Of a stretch of DNA of 64,000 nt, positions 25,243-35,314 are shown in pieces (the first letter of the stretch is position 1; each line of letters opens with the position of its first letter). Position numbers and translations under genes: made by a program. A model generated the notes under the pieces. The model was not told where the DNA came from. It did not search any database and saw only the letters and a program-made list of their open reading frames with translations. Source of the stretch: Bradyrhizobium sp. G127 (GTDB lineage: Bacteria; Pseudomonadota; Alphaproteobacteria; Rhizobiales; Xanthobacteraceae); NCBI RefSeq assembly GCF_021502575.1, contig NZ_JAKFGN010000002.1:248001-312000 (forward strand), read 5' to 3'.

Positions 25243-25806
25243 ATGAGTTCAAACTCCAAGGAAGCCATCCTGGCGGCCGCCAAGCGGGCCGCGCAGGCAC
25301 ACGGCTACGCCGGCCTGAACTTTCGCGATCTCGCGGACGAAGTCGGCATCAAGGCCGCGAGCGTCTACCACCACTTCCCGGGCAAGGCCGATCTCGCTGC
25401 GGCGGTAGCCAAGCGCTATTGGCAGGACTCTGCGGCCTATCTCGAGACAATGCTGGCGGAGACCGCCGATCCGGTGCGTTGCCTGCGCCAATATCCCGAT
25501 ACATTTCGCTGGGCGCTCGAGAACAACAACCGCATGTGCCTTTGCAGCTTCATGGCCGCCGAACATGACGACCTGCCGGAAGCGGTGCAAAAGGAGGTCC
25601 AGACCTTCGCCGATGTCAATGTGGCGTGGCTAGGCAAGGTGTTGTCCGCGGCGGGCGTGGTCGGTGCCAACGAAAGCGAACAGAGGGCGCGCGCGATCTT
25701 TGCCGCCATCGCAGGCGCTCAACTGATTGCGAGGAGCCGCTCGGATATTTCGGTCTACGACGCATTGATCGACAGCTATCGCGTGGCCGGGCTTCTGCCG
25801 GCGTAA
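25243..25806 (+). CDS. TetR/AcrR family transcriptional regulator
   Basis: A 187-residue regulator. The helix-turn-helix (about 8-50) is typical: SKEAILAAAKRAAQAHGYAG then FRDLADEVGIKAASVYHHFP. The C-terminal ligand-binding domain has a Cys-containing segment (NNRMCLCSFMAAEHDDLP) that could sense electrophiles, fitting the divergent GST. The first well-placed ATG is at 25243 (GGCAGGGA upstream); the open frame extends further 5' but through both operators. Confidence 0.9.
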   Translation: MSSNSKEAILAAAKRAAQAHGYAGLNFRDLADEVGIKAASVYHHFPGKADLAAAVAKRYWQDSAAYLETMLAETADPVRCLRQYPDTFRWALENNNRMCLCSFMAAEHDDLPEAVQKEVQTFADVNVAWLGKVLSAAGVVGANESEQRARAIFAAIAGAQLIARSRSDISVYDALIDSYRVAGLLPA

Positions 25807-25877
25807 GTTTTGCGATCTTCGATATCCGGCGCGCCGCAAAGCTGGCCGCCGCTCAACCCGTCAAAATCTCCGCGATA

Positions 25878-27380
25878 CTAGTTCCTCTGGACCACGCACT
25901 GGCCGCCGGCGGATTTCAGGCTGGTGCAAAACTGCACGGCTTCATCGCCTGTCCCGAACGGACCAACCATGGCGCGGTAGAAGGTGCCCTTGCCGGCGAT
26001 GTCGGCCTTGTGGATCGAGGCCGTCCGAGAGCCGAGAATGCCCGCGTACTTGCCCTGCAGCGCCCGGAACGACGCCCGCGCGTCGGCTTCGGACTTCTGC
26101 GACGAGACCTGCACGTAAGCACCGCTCCCGCCGGTTCCGATCGATGGATTAACCGCGGCGACCTTCGGGCGCGCTTCGGCCGGAGCCGCCTGTGGCGACA
26201 GCGATACCGGCCCATTGGCTGACGGCGCTCCTGTGGATGCAGTGCTGGCCGGAGCGGCAGCCGTGCGCTGAACCGGAGACGGAGCACGCGGAGCTGGCGC
26301 CGGCGCAGCAGTCGCCGAGGCGTCCGCCGCCTGATCCGGCCGGATGCTGAGGGTGCGGATCTTGCGCGGCTCCTCGCCGTTCAGCGTGCCGTTGCCGACG
26401 CCTGCCCCGGTCGGCCGGGTGGCCGTGGAAGCACTGGCGACCGTCGGCGGATTGGCATTCTGGGTCAGCGGCGGAAACACCACGCGCGGGCCGGTCTTGG
26501 CGTTGACGTCGACCGGCTGCTCCTCGCGCGACACCACGCGCTCGGCGGTCTTGTCGCCGACCCGATCGGTAATCTGCTTGCCCGAGCCGTCGCCGGCCCC
26601 CGGCGGAATGACCTTGTTCGGACTGGTATCGGCCTTGATGACCGGTGGCTCGCCGCTGCGCGGAGAACCCATGAACGTGCGGTAAGCGAAGGCGGCGCCG
26701 GTACCGACAACCGCCAGCAGCAGCACGACCACAACGGTCATGGTCCCGCCGCGGCGCGGCTTCTGTTCCTGCTGGTCGAAACCGTCATCGTAAGGCGGCC
26801 GGTCATAGCTCTCGTCGTAGGCCGCTTCTTGCGCATAACCGTGACCGGCATCGTGATCGGTGCGGCCGTAAAGCACATCGTCGTAGCGATCGCTTGGCGT
26901 CTGCTGGCCGCGTGCGCGCTCCTGCGGCAGCGGATCGTAACCGGTATGATCGAATTGCGGATCGTGATGGCCGTGAACCGGCTGCTGGGCGCCGCCAACA
27001 TATCGCGGATCGAAATGATCGTCCTCGCGATAGGACGGCTCGCGGGACTGCCGCCCCGCGGTCAAATTCTGAATCCAGGACGGGCGGCTGGCAGGCGGCT
27101 CCTCCGGTTCGTCGGCATAAGGCTCGGGCGCGTAGGAGTCCGGCGCATAAGCCTCCGGCTCGGCGTAGTGATCGTGCTGCACCTGATCGCGCTGAACATG
27201 ACGAGCCGGATGGGTCTGGGTCTCGCGACCGAAACTGGACAGCGGATCGGCCTGCCCGATCAGGCGCGCCAGTTCTGCCAGCGGATCGCTCTCGCCCTGA
27301 GGCTGTGGAGCCATGCGTGAGTGATCCCGGCCGTAGTCGTCATCCGCCGGAAACGGTCTGTCGCGATATCGGTCCGCCAT
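25878..27380 (-). CDS. SPOR domain cell-division-associated membrane protein
   Basis: A 500-residue bitopic protein. The N-terminal cytoplasmic part (1-210) is polar, rich in Asp/Tyr/Pro/Gln, with a conserved SDPLAELARLIGQ at about 31-43. One span (about 212-233, MTVVVVLLLAVVGTGAAFAY) follows, then a Pro/Ala/Thr-rich periplasmic linker, and a C-terminal SPOR domain (about 425-500, AYVQVSSQKSEADARASFRA) that binds septal denuded glycan. It starts at 27380. It is 105 bp downstream of argS on the same strand. Confidence 0.92.
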   Translation of the reverse strand: MADRYRDRPFPADDDYGRDHSRMAPQPQGESDPLAELARLIGQADPLSSFGRETQTHPARHVQRDQVQHDHYAEPEAYAPDSYAPEPYADEPEEPPASRPSWIQNLTAGRQSREPSYREDDHFDPRYVGGAQQPVHGHHDPQFDHTGYDPLPQERARGQQTPSDRYDDVLYGRTDHDAGHGYAQEAAYDESYDRPPYDDGFDQQEQKPRRGGTMTVVVVLLLAVVGTGAAFAYRTFMGSPRSGEPPVIKADTSPNKVIPPGAGDGSGKQITDRVGDKTAERVVSREEQPVDVNAKTGPRVVFPPLTQNANPPTVASASTATRPTGAGVGNGTLNGEEPRKIRTLSIRPDQAADASATAAPAPAPRAPSPVQRTAAAPASTASTGAPSANGPVSLSPQAAPAEARPKVAAVNPSIGTGGSGAYVQVSSQKSEADARASFRALQGKYAGILGSRTASIHKADIAGKGTFYRAMVGPFGTGDEAVQFCTSLKSAGGQCVVQRN

Positions 27381-27485
27381 TGCGATGTTGCATCCCCTTC
27401 GGGAAAGCTGCCCGCCCGTCATTCAAACGAAGCGGCCGCTGTTCACACTGCCGCCACCCGTTCCCCGCGGCGGTCATATCCCCCA

Positions 27486-29279
27486 TTATCGCATCTCGTC
27501 TGGAGCATGGACGCCGAGAACGGCGAGGCCTGAAGCCAGAACCGAGACGACGCCTTGCACCAAGGCCAGTCGCGCGATTGTTACTTCTGCATCATTCTGG
27601 ATAATGAAGCGTAAATGAGGCATATCGCGGCCCTTGGTCCAGAGGGCGTGAAACTCGCTGGCGAGATCATAGAGATAAAAAGCGATTCGGTGCGGCTCAT
27701 GGGCGACCGCCGCTGCCTCCACGATCCGGGGGAAGATCGCGATCTGCCGGATCAGGCTCAGCTCAACCGGATCGGAAAGCCGTTCGATCTTCGCATCGCG
27801 CAGGAACGCGACGCGCGCAGCCTCCTCCTCCGGCAATTTTGGCACCGTCTCACGCGCATTCTTGAAGATCGAATGGCCGCGCGCGTGGCCGTACTGCACG
27901 TAGAACACCGCGTTGTCCTTCGACTGCTCGATCACCTTGGCGAGATCGAAGTCCAACACCGCGTCGTTCTTGCGGAACAGCATCATGAAGCGCACGGCAT
28001 CCGAGCCGACCTCGTCGACCACCTCGCGCAGCGTGACGAAGTCGCCGGAGCGCTTCGACATCTTCACCGGCTCGCCGTTGCGCAGCAACTTCACGAGTTG
28101 CACGATCTTGACGTCGAGCGTGGCCTTGTTAGCCGTGACCGCCTTGATCGCCGCCTGCACGCGCTTGATATAGCCGCCGTGGTCCGCACCCCACACGTCG
28201 ACCATGTTGAGGAAGCCGCGATCGACCTTGGTCTTGTGATAGGCGATGTCGGACGCGAAGTAGGTATAGGAGCCGTCCGACTTTTTCAGCGGGCGATCGA
28301 CGTCGTCACCGAAAGCCGTGGCGCGGAACAGGGTCTGCTCGCGGTCTTCATAGTCTTCCACCGGAGCGCCTTTCGGCGGCGGCAGGCGGCCTTCATAGAC
28401 GTCGCCCTTGGCGCGCAGCTCCGCGATGGTCGCGCCGACGCGGTCATTGCCGTTTTCGTTGAGCGAGCGCTCGGAGAAGAACACGTCGTGCCGGATGTTG
28501 AGCGCGGCGAGATCGCCCTTGATCATATCCATCATCATGGCGATGGCCTTGGCGCGCACGACCGGAAGCCATTCGGATTCCGGCTGCTTCAGCAGCTTGT
28601 CGCCGTGTTCGCGCGCGAGCGCCTCGCCGACCGGATTCAGATAATCGCCGGGATAAAGCCCTTCCGGAATCTCGCCGACGTTTTCGCCCAGCGCCTCGCG
28701 ATAGCGCAGGAACGCGGAGCGCGCGAGCACATCGACCTGCGCACCAGCGTCATTGATGTAGTATTCCTTGGTGACGTCGAAGCCAGCGAACGACAGCAGG
28801 CTCGCCAACGCGTCGCCGAACACCGCGCCACGGCAATGGCCGACATGCATCGGCCCCGTCGGGTTGGCGGAGACGTATTCGACATTGACCTTCTCGCCCG
28901 CGCCCGCAGTGCTTCGGCCATAGCCGTTGCCCTGCTCCAGCACCGAACGCAGCGCGCCGAACCATGCGGAGGTCTTCAGCGTCAGATTGATGAAGCCGGG
29001 ACCGGCGACAGCGACCTTCTCGACCACCGGATCGGCGCGCAGCTTGTCGGCGATTTTGTCCGCCAGTTCGCGCGGCTTCGCCCTGGCGTCCTTGGCCAGA
29101 ACCATCGCCGCGTTGGTCGCCATGTCGCCGTGGGTCGGGTCGCGCGGCGGTTCGACCACGATGCGCGTGAGATCAATACCCGAAGGCAACACGCCGTCGG
29201 CCGCCAGCGCCGCGCAGACCGCATGAACGCGCGAAAGCACGTCTGCGAAGAGATGCCGGGACTGGCTGGGCGACGTCAT
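27486..29279 (-). CDS. argS: Arginine--tRNA ligase
   Basis: A 597-residue class I synthetase. The N-terminal Arg-tRNA-synthetase domain (about 1-100) is followed by the HIGH motif as [17 protein letters not shown], the KMSKS-equivalent as [13 protein letters not shown], and a DALR anticodon domain with [17 protein letters not shown] at the C-terminus. Downstream of dgt by 47 bp in the conserved dgt-argS-SPOR order. Confidence 0.97.
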   Translation of the reverse strand: MTSPSQSRHLFADVLSRVHAVCAALAADGVLPSGIDLTRIVVEPPRDPTHGDMATNAAMVLAKDARAKPRELADKIADKLRADPVVEKVAVAGPGFINLTLKTSAWFGALRSVLEQGNGYGRSTAGAGEKVNVEYVSANPTGPMHVGHCRGAVFGDALASLLSFAGFDVTKEYYINDAGAQVDVLARSAFLRYREALGENVGEIPEGLYPGDYLNPVGEALAREHGDKLLKQPESEWLPVVRAKAIAMMMDMIKGDLAALNIRHDVFFSERSLNENGNDRVGATIAELRAKGDVYEGRLPPPKGAPVEDYEDREQTLFRATAFGDDVDRPLKKSDGSYTYFASDIAYHKTKVDRGFLNMVDVWGADHGGYIKRVQAAIKAVTANKATLDVKIVQLVKLLRNGEPVKMSKRSGDFVTLREVVDEVGSDAVRFMMLFRKNDAVLDFDLAKVIEQSKDNAVFYVQYGHARGHSIFKNARETVPKLPEEEAARVAFLRDAKIERLSDPVELSLIRQIAIFPRIVEAAAVAHEPHRIAFYLYDLASEFHALWTKGRDMPHLRFIIQNDAEVTIARLALVQGVVSVLASGLAVLGVHAPDEMR

Positions 29280-29326
29280 CGGAGGGTCCTGTACAACGCG
29301 GAGAAATGGCCGTGTGAGGCCGCCGC

Positions 29327-30535
29327 CTAACGCAAATCCGGGGTCGAGTCAAAAAGCCGCCGGTGCTCGATGATGGCGTATCTGTCGGTCATTCCGGCGA
29401 TGAAATCGCCGATCCGGCGGGCCCGGCCCGCCTCGTCGTGCTCGCCCTCGTCCGGCAGCCATTCGGCCGGCAGGTCCGCGGGCGCAGCCTGGTAGCGGCC
29501 GAACAGATCGCGCACCACGCGTTCGGCGTCGCGCATCACATGCATGACCCGCTCGTGGCGATACATCCGCGCTTTCAGGAAACGCTTGATCGCAGCTTCG
29601 GTGATTTCCGCCTCGGTGGAGAAGCCGACGATGGTGCCGCCATGATTGCGGACATCGGCGGCGCTGTTCGGCTTGACCGCCGAGAGCCGCCTGAGCGTCT
29701 CGGAAAACACGTCCTCGATCAAATAGGAAATCAGTTCGCGCACCAGTTCGGCGCCGCGCCGCGCTTCGTCGAGCACCGGATAGCGCGCGATGACGACGGC
29801 GTTGATGTCCGCGATCAGCGGAATAGCGCCGAGATCGTCGACGGAGAACAGCCCCGCCCGCAAGCCGTCGTCGATGTCGTGGGCGTCATAGGCGATGTCG
29901 TCGGCGACGGCGGCCACCTGCGCCTCCAGCGAGGCGTGGCTCCATAGTTCGAGATCGTGAAACGCGACATAGTCGGAGATGCCGACCGGAACGCCATGTT
30001 CGCGGTAGCGTCCGACCGCCTCGCCGTTGCGATCGATCATCGGGCCGTTGTGCTTGACGATGCCTTCCAGCGCTTCCCACGTGAGGTTAAGGCCGTCGAA
30101 GGCCGGATAGCGCCGCTCCAGCAGCGTCACCACACGCAGGCTCTGCGCATTGTGGTCGAAACCGCCGTGATCCTTCAGGCATTCGTCCAGCGCCCGCTCC
30201 CCGGCATGACCGAACGGCGGGTGGCCAAGATCGTGGGCCAGCGCCAGCGTTTCGGTGAGGTCCTCGTCGAGGCCCAATTGCCGCGCCAGCGCGCGGGCGA
30301 TCTGGGCCACTTCGAGCGTATGGGTCAGACGGGTGCGGTAATGATCGCCCTCGTGGAACACGAAAACCTGGGTTTTGTGCTTCAGGCGGCGGAATGCCGT
30401 GGAATGGATCACCCGGTCGCAGTCGCGCCGGAAGGCACTGCGCCGCAGGCTCGGCGGCTCATTGAAGCGCCGGCCCCGGCTTTGGCCGGGATCGCAGCCA
30501 TAGGCGACGCGGGGAGCAGCCATTCCAACGGACAT
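29327..30535 (-). CDS. dgt: dGTPase-like HD-domain triphosphohydrolase
   Basis: A 402-residue deoxyguanosinetriphosphate triphosphohydrolase-like protein. The metal-binding HD motif runs through [19 protein letters not shown] and [17 protein letters not shown]; a later conserved Asp lies in [13 protein letters not shown]. The N-terminal [20 protein letters not shown] is family-typical. It hydrolyses dNTPs to nucleoside and tripolyphosphate. It diverges from the ErpA/IscA-type gene across 110 bp. Confidence 0.94.
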   Translation of the reverse strand: MSVGMAAPRVAYGCDPGQSRGRRFNEPPSLRRSAFRRDCDRVIHSTAFRRLKHKTQVFVFHEGDHYRTRLTHTLEVAQIARALARQLGLDEDLTETLALAHDLGHPPFGHAGERALDECLKDHGGFDHNAQSLRVVTLLERRYPAFDGLNLTWEALEGIVKHNGPMIDRNGEAVGRYREHGVPVGISDYVAFHDLELWSHASLEAQVAAVADDIAYDAHDIDDGLRAGLFSVDDLGAIPLIADINAVVIARYPVLDEARRGAELVRELISYLIEDVFSETLRRLSAVKPNSAADVRNHGGTIVGFSTEAEITEAAIKRFLKARMYRHERVMHVMRDAERVVRDLFGRYQAAPADLPAEWLPDEGEHDEAGRARRIGDFIAGMTDRYAIIEHRRLFDSTPDLR

Positions 30536-30645
30536 GCGAATTATTTTTCTTTCGGTGTTTGATTCTGGCCTGTACCGACTTAACTATGTCCTTCAAGGAC
30601 ATTCAAACACCCTTGCAAACACCCCGGACGTCCGGAGAGGCTTTT

Positions 30646-30996
30646 ATGACCGCAACTGACCTCGCCCCAGCCGCCAATGTCACAATCTCGGAGCGGGCTG
30701 CGCAGCGAATCGGCGCCATCCTCAAGTCGGAAGGCGACGGCGCGATGCTGCGCATCAGCGTCGAGGGCGGCGGCTGCTCCGGGTTCCAGTACAAGTTCGA
30801 CGTCGAACGAGGCAAGACCGACGACGATCTTGTGATCGAGCGCGACAGCGCCGTGGTGCTGGTGGACTCCGCCTCCGTACCGTTCCTCGCCGGATCGGAA
30901 GTCGATTTCGTCGATGACCTGATCGGCGCGTCGTTCCGCGTGGTCAATCCGAACGCCACCGCGTCCTGCGGCTGTGGCACGAGCTTTTCGATCTGA
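30646..30996 (+). CDS. erpA: A-type iron-sulfur carrier (ErpA/IscA family)
   Basis: A 116-residue HesB/IscA-fold protein. The three cysteines that hold the cluster are in GGGCSGFQYKF (about 40) and ASCGCGTSF at the C-terminus. NPNATASCGCG resembles the ErpA/IscA consensus. The ATG at 30646 follows GGAGAGG. It inserts Fe-S clusters into target enzymes. Without other isc/suf genes nearby, ErpA rather than IscA is the better guess. Confidence 0.9.
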   Translation: MTATDLAPAANVTISERAAQRIGAILKSEGDGAMLRISVEGGGCSGFQYKFDVERGKTDDDLVIERDSAVVLVDSASVPFLAGSEVDFVDDLIGASFRVVNPNATASCGCGTSFSI

Positions 30997-31020
30997 ACCT
31001 GCTTTTCACCACGAAACGCG

Positions 31021-31132
31021 CCGTCATCCTGAGGTGCGAGCCGCCTTCGGCGAGACTCGAAGGATGAAAGTTTAGCACTTGCAGCCCATCCTTCGAGGCG
31101 CGCAAGAAAGTGCGCGCACCTCAGGATGACGG
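31021..31132. repeat. Palindromic repeat with CGTCATCCTGAGG arms
   Basis: Left CCGTCATCCTGAGGTGCG and right CGCACCTCAGGATGACGG (31115-31132) are exact reverse complements, and an inner pair CTCGAAGGATG/CATCCTTCGAG nests within. This form is widespread in Bradyrhizobium-type genomes. It sits between the convergent erpA and amidohydrolase genes and may terminate both. Confidence 0.8.
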
Positions 31133-31144
31133 CAACGGGCGTGG

Positions 31145-32002
31145 CTAATTCTTTTCCGCAAACAGCCGCCGCGCGTTGCCGTGGGCGATCTGCTTGGCGA
31201 CATCCGGCGGCAGCTGCTTCAGCCAGCCGCGATACTCAGCCATGATCGCGCCGTAGCTCGCCCAGCGCTCGCTGATCCAGGTGTCCGATCCGAGCAGGAA
31301 GCGGTCCGGATATTTTTCGAACAGCCCGCGCCATTCCGGCGTCAGTTGGCCGCTGTTCGCCGTGATGCCGCTGCGATAGGACAGTTCACCCCACAATTGC
31401 GGATAGGTCGCGAGCATCGCCGCCACGCGCGCCGATGAAAGACCAAATCCGGTATGCGCCCAGATGATCCGCGCGCGCGGATTGTGGCGCATCAGAATCT
31501 CCACAGCCTCATCGTCCGCATGGGCATGCAGGTAGAGATCGTGGGCGACTGCGAAATTGACCGCCTTCTTCACCCATTCGGTGTCGGCGGCTTTTCCCGA
31601 CAGATGGAATTCGCCGAGGCCGCGATAGTAGCCGCGCTTGTACTCATCCTGAATGAGATCGAAGATCGTCGGATCGTTGAACCAGGTCTGGATGTCGGGC
31701 CGCACCCGATAGGGCCGCAGAAACGGCACCACCCACAGCCCGGCGGCCTTGCCGCCCCTGGTCGCATCCATCAGCGCGTGCGTGCCGTCGTTGGGTCGGC
31801 TGGTCGCGAGGATGCCGGTGACGCGATGTTTCTTGAACAGCGCGAGCACCTGATCGACATCGTAGAACGGTTTCGGCTCCCAGTTGTAGTGCAGATGTGC
31901 ATCGAAGATTTCGATCGGCTCCTCGGCCGCGCGCAGCGGCGCGGCAGCCAGCAGAACGACGGCAGCGGCCGCTGCGGCGCGCGCCAATACTCTCGCAATC
32001 AT
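31145..32002 (-). CDS. Secreted amidohydrolase (TIM-barrel metal-dependent hydrolase)
   Basis: A 285-residue protein with a signal peptide (about 1-25, VVLLAAAPLRA). The metal-site motifs of the amidohydrolase superfamily are visible: FDAHLHYNWEP near the N-terminus, GEFHLSG, LHAHADDEA, IWAHTGFGLS and a final LLGSDTW. The substrate is unknown. I use the ATG at 32002; a GTG at 32011 gives three more residues and has a better-spaced ribosome-binding site. It follows the RND permease gene by 16 bp and may be co-transcribed with it. Confidence 0.82.
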   Translation of the reverse strand: MIARVLARAAAAAAVVLLAAAPLRAAEEPIEIFDAHLHYNWEPKPFYDVDQVLALFKKHRVTGILATSRPNDGTHALMDATRGGKAAGLWVVPFLRPYRVRPDIQTWFNDPTIFDLIQDEYKRGYYRGLGEFHLSGKAADTEWVKKAVNFAVAHDLYLHAHADDEAVEILMRHNPRARIIWAHTGFGLSSARVAAMLATYPQLWGELSYRSGITANSGQLTPEWRGLFEKYPDRFLLGSDTWISERWASYGAIMAEYRGWLKQLPPDVAKQIAHGNARRLFAEKN

Positions 32003-32018
32003 GATGGGCACCGAAGCT

Positions 32019-35000
32019 CTACTCCGCCGCGGCGACGCGCGGCGGCTCGACGTCCGGCGTATCCTGCAGGGTCGGATCGAGACGGCGCTTCAGGCGGCGG
32101 TCAATGCGGTCGAGATAAATGTAGATCACCGGCGTGATGAACAGCGTCAAGAGTTGCGACACCAAGAGGCCGCCGACCACCGATACGCCGAGCGGCTGGC
32201 GCAACTCGGCGCCTGCGCCCGCACCCAATGCGATCGGCAGCGTGCCGAAGATCGCAGCAAACGTCGTCATCATGATCGGGCGGAAACGCAGCAGCGCCGC
32301 TTCGCGGATGGCGTGTTCGGCGCTCAGCCCCACAGCGCGGCGTTCGATGGCGAAGTCGACCATCATGATGGCGTTCTTCTTGACGATGCCGACCAGCATG
32401 ACGATGCCGATCATGGCAATCACCGACAGCTCCATCTTGAACAGCATCAGGGTCAGGATCGCGCCGATGCCGGCCGACGGCAGGCCCGAGATGATCGTGA
32501 TCGGATGGATGAAGCTCTCGTAGAGAATGCCGAGGATGACGAACGCGGCGAATACGGCGGCGAGGATCAGCACGCCCTGCCCGCGCAGCGAGTCCTGGAA
32601 CACCTGCGCCGTGCCGGAGAATCCGGTGGCGATGGTCGCCGGCAGATTCGACTCCTGCTCGATCCGGGTGATCTGGTCGACCGCATAGCCGAGCGACGTG
32701 CCCGGCGCGAGGTTGAACGAGATCGTTACCGCCGGCTGCTGGCCCTGGTGATTGATCTGCAGCGGTCCGACCGTCGGCACCATCTTGGCCACGGCCTCGA
32801 GCGGGATCGTCTGGTTGTTCGCGGTCTTGACGTAGAGCTTGGACAGGTCGGTCGGATCGACGCGGAACTTGGGCTGCACTTCCAGAATGATCTGGTAGTC
32901 GTTCGAGGGCATGTAGATCGTGCCCACCTGCCGCGCGCCATAAGCGTTGAAGAGCTGGTTGCGGATCTGGTCGGCGGTCACGCCATAGACGGCGGCCTTC
33001 TCGCGATCGATCTCGACGGTGAGCTGCGGGTTCTTGATGTAGAGGTCCGTGGTTACGTCCTGCAGCCCCGGCACTTTCGCGATCTTCTCGCGCATTTCCG
33101 GCGCGACGCGATACAGCGATTCCGTGTCGCCGCTCTGCAACGTGTACTGGTATTGGCTCTTCGACGGCCGCCCACCGATGTTGAGGTTCTGGATGCCCTG
33201 GAAGAACGCCTGCAGGCCGGGCACCTGCAGCGCCTTCTGCCGCAGCCGTCCCATCACCACCGGTGCGGAATCGCGTTCGTTCTTGGGCTTCAGGCCGATG
33301 AACAGCCGCCCGTAGTTCGCAGTCGGATTGGGGCCGCCGGAGCCGACCGTGCTGTTGACGAACTCGACCGCGGGATCGGCGCGCAGGATGTCCGCGAGGA
33401 TCTTCTGCCGCGCGCCCATCGCCTCGAACGAGGTATCGGTCGCCGCCTCCGTGGTGCCGCTGAGAAAGCCGGTGTCTTCTTGCGGGAAGAAGCCCTTCGG
33501 CACAATCATATACAGCCAGATCGTTGCGCCGAGCGTCGCGAACGTCACCATCAGCATAATGGATTTGTAGGCCAGCACGCGGTCGAGCGCCCATTCGTAG
33601 GCGCGCAGCGAGGAACTGAACCCGGATTCGAACCAGCGCAGAACGAAATTCGGCCGGTGATGCGGATCGTGCGCCTTCAGCACGCGGGCGCACAGCATCG
33701 GAGTCAGCGTCAGCGAGACGAAGCCGGACACGATGATCGCGACCGAAATGGTTACAGCGAATTCGCGGAACACGCGGCCGACGATGCCGCCCATCAGCAG
33801 CACCGGGATGAACACCGCGATCAGCGAGAAGGTGATCGACAGAATGGTGAAGCCGATTTCGCGCGCGCCTTTCAGCGCCGCCTCATAGGGCTTCATGCCC
33901 TCCTCGATGTGGCGCATGATGTTTTCGAGCATGACGATGGCGTCGTCGACCACGAAGCCGACCGAAAGCGTCAGCGCCAGCAGCGTCATGTTGTTGATCG
34001 AGTAGTCCAGCACGTACATCACGGCGCAGGTGCCCAGCACCGAAATCGGAACCGCCAGCGCCGGAATGAAGGTCGCCGAGGCCGAGCGCAGGAACAGGAA
34101 GATCACCACGATCACGAGACCGACCGCGATCAGCAGGGTCTCTTCCACGTCGGCCACGGATTCGCGCACCGAGACCGAACGGTCGAGGGTGACGTCCATG
34201 GTGATCGACGGCGGGATCTGCGCCCGCAGCGACGGCAGCTTGGCGCGGACCGCATCGACCACCGCCACCGTATTGGCGTCGGGCTGTTTCTGGATCGCCA
34301 GAACGATGGAGCGCGTGCCGTTGAACCAGGTCGCGATCTTGTCGTTCTCGACGCTGTCGTAAATGCGGGCGACCTCGTCGAGCTTGACGGGCGAGCCGTT
34401 GCGCCACGCCACCACCACCTGACGGTAATCGATCGCCTTGTTGAGCTGGCCGGAGGCCTGCAGCGCGATATCCTGCTTCGGCCCGTTGAGCGTGCCGACC
34501 GGCGTCGACGAGTTGGCGCGCGACACCGCCGCGCGGATGTCTTCCAGCGACAGTCCGCGCGCCGCGGCGGCTTCGGGATCGGCCTGCACGCGGATGGCGA
34601 ATTTCTGGGTGCCGTAGATCAGGACCTGCGCCACGCCCGGAATCTGCGACAGCGTCTGTCCGATGGTGATGTCGCCGTATTCGTTGACCGTCGACAGCGG
34701 CAGTGTCTCCGAACTGAGCGACACGAACAGGACGGGGAAATCCGCAGGGTTCACCTTGCGGAAGCTCGGCGGGATCAGCATCTCGACCGGCAGGCGCCGC
34801 TGCGCGATGGTCAACGCGGTCTGCACATCGAGCGCTGCGCCATCGATGCTGCGGTTGAGGTCGAACTGAATGGTAATCGAGGTCGTGCCCTGCGAGGAGC
34901 TCGACGACATCGAGGAAATGCCCGCGACGGTCGAGAGCTGGCGCTCGATCGGACCCGCGACGGAGGCCGCCATGGTGTCGGCGCTTGCGCCCGGCAGGGT

Positions 35001-35147
35001 CGCGGTGACCTGAATGGTCGGGAAGTCCACTTTGGGCAGCGCCGAGACCGGCAGCAGCCGGAAGCCGAACACGCCGAATGCAATGATCGACGCTGTCATC
35101 AACGTCGTCATCACCGGTCTGCGGATACAAAGCTCCGACAGGTTCAT
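32019..35147 (-). CDS. RND efflux transporter permease (AcrB/MdtC type)
   Basis: A 1042-residue inner-membrane pump. The N-terminus is MNLSELCIRRPVMTTLMTAS. The proton-relay pair is in SVGFVVDDAIVMLENI, and the second-half repeat has GIVMLVGIVKKNAIMMVDFA, both diagnostic of HAE1/MdtBC/MuxBC-type permeases. Two large periplasmic loops and 12 spans fit the usual length. The adaptor gene lies 167 bp upstream, and no outer-membrane channel gene is adjacent. Substrates cannot be predicted. Confidence 0.95.
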   Translation of the reverse strand: MNLSELCIRRPVMTTLMTASIIAFGVFGFRLLPVSALPKVDFPTIQVTATLPGASADTMAASVAGPIERQLSTVAGISSMSSSSSQGTTSITIQFDLNRSIDGAALDVQTALTIAQRRLPVEMLIPPSFRKVNPADFPVLFVSLSSETLPLSTVNEYGDITIGQTLSQIPGVAQVLIYGTQKFAIRVQADPEAAAARGLSLEDIRAAVSRANSSTPVGTLNGPKQDIALQASGQLNKAIDYRQVVVAWRNGSPVKLDEVARIYDSVENDKIATWFNGTRSIVLAIQKQPDANTVAVVDAVRAKLPSLRAQIPPSITMDVTLDRSVSVRESVADVEETLLIAVGLVIVVIFLFLRSASATFIPALAVPISVLGTCAVMYVLDYSINNMTLLALTLSVGFVVDDAIVMLENIMRHIEEGMKPYEAALKGAREIGFTILSITFSLIAVFIPVLLMGGIVGRVFREFAVTISVAIIVSGFVSLTLTPMLCARVLKAHDPHHRPNFVLRWFESGFSSSLRAYEWALDRVLAYKSIMLMVTFATLGATIWLYMIVPKGFFPQEDTGFLSGTTEAATDTSFEAMGARQKILADILRADPAVEFVNSTVGSGGPNPTANYGRLFIGLKPKNERDSAPVVMGRLRQKALQVPGLQAFFQGIQNLNIGGRPSKSQYQYTLQSGDTESLYRVAPEMREKIAKVPGLQDVTTDLYIKNPQLTVEIDREKAAVYGVTADQIRNQLFNAYGARQVGTIYMPSNDYQIILEVQPKFRVDPTDLSKLYVKTANNQTIPLEAVAKMVPTVGPLQINHQGQQPAVTISFNLAPGTSLGYAVDQITRIEQESNLPATIATGFSGTAQVFQDSLRGQGVLILAAVFAAFVILGILYESFIHPITIISGLPSAGIGAILTLMLFKMELSVIAMIGIVMLVGIVKKNAIMMVDFAIERRAVGLSAEHAIREAALLRFRPIMMTTFAAIFGTLPIALGAGAGAELRQPLGVSVVGGLLVSQLLTLFITPVIYIYLDRIDRRLKRRLDPTLQDTPDVEPPRVAAAE

Positions 35148-35239
35148 GCGAGTGTTCCGAATCCGCCGTTCGCCCTACCTTGCAGCGCCTTCCGCAGCGA
35201 ACGGCGGATCGGAAGGACACTCGAAACTTATATTTGCTT

Positions 35240-35309
35240 GTGATCCGTTGATTCTAACATTCGTAAGAATGCCTGCCGAAAAGAGAGGCGAATATTAGAA
35301 TCGGATCAC
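35240..35309. repeat. Imperfect inverted repeat between RND genes
   Basis: Left arm GTGATCCG-TTG-ATTCTAACATTC (35240-35262) pairs with GAATATTAGAATCGGATCAC (35290-35309), with a 3-base bulge. It lies in the 167-bp gap between adaptor and permease genes. Possibly an attenuating structure or a processing site; no T-run. Confidence 0.5.
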
Positions 35310-35314
35310 CGGGT

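Noticed and set aside
27615-29330. 571-residue open frame antisense to argS
   Set aside because: Arg/His-rich shadow of a well-conserved synthetase gene; no motifs.
32001-35243. 1080-residue open frame antisense to the RND permease gene
   Set aside because: It mirrors the permease codon structure in GC-rich DNA, is dominated by Arg/His/Asp, has no domain I recognise and no ribosome-binding site; the opposite strand encodes a clear AcrB-type protein.
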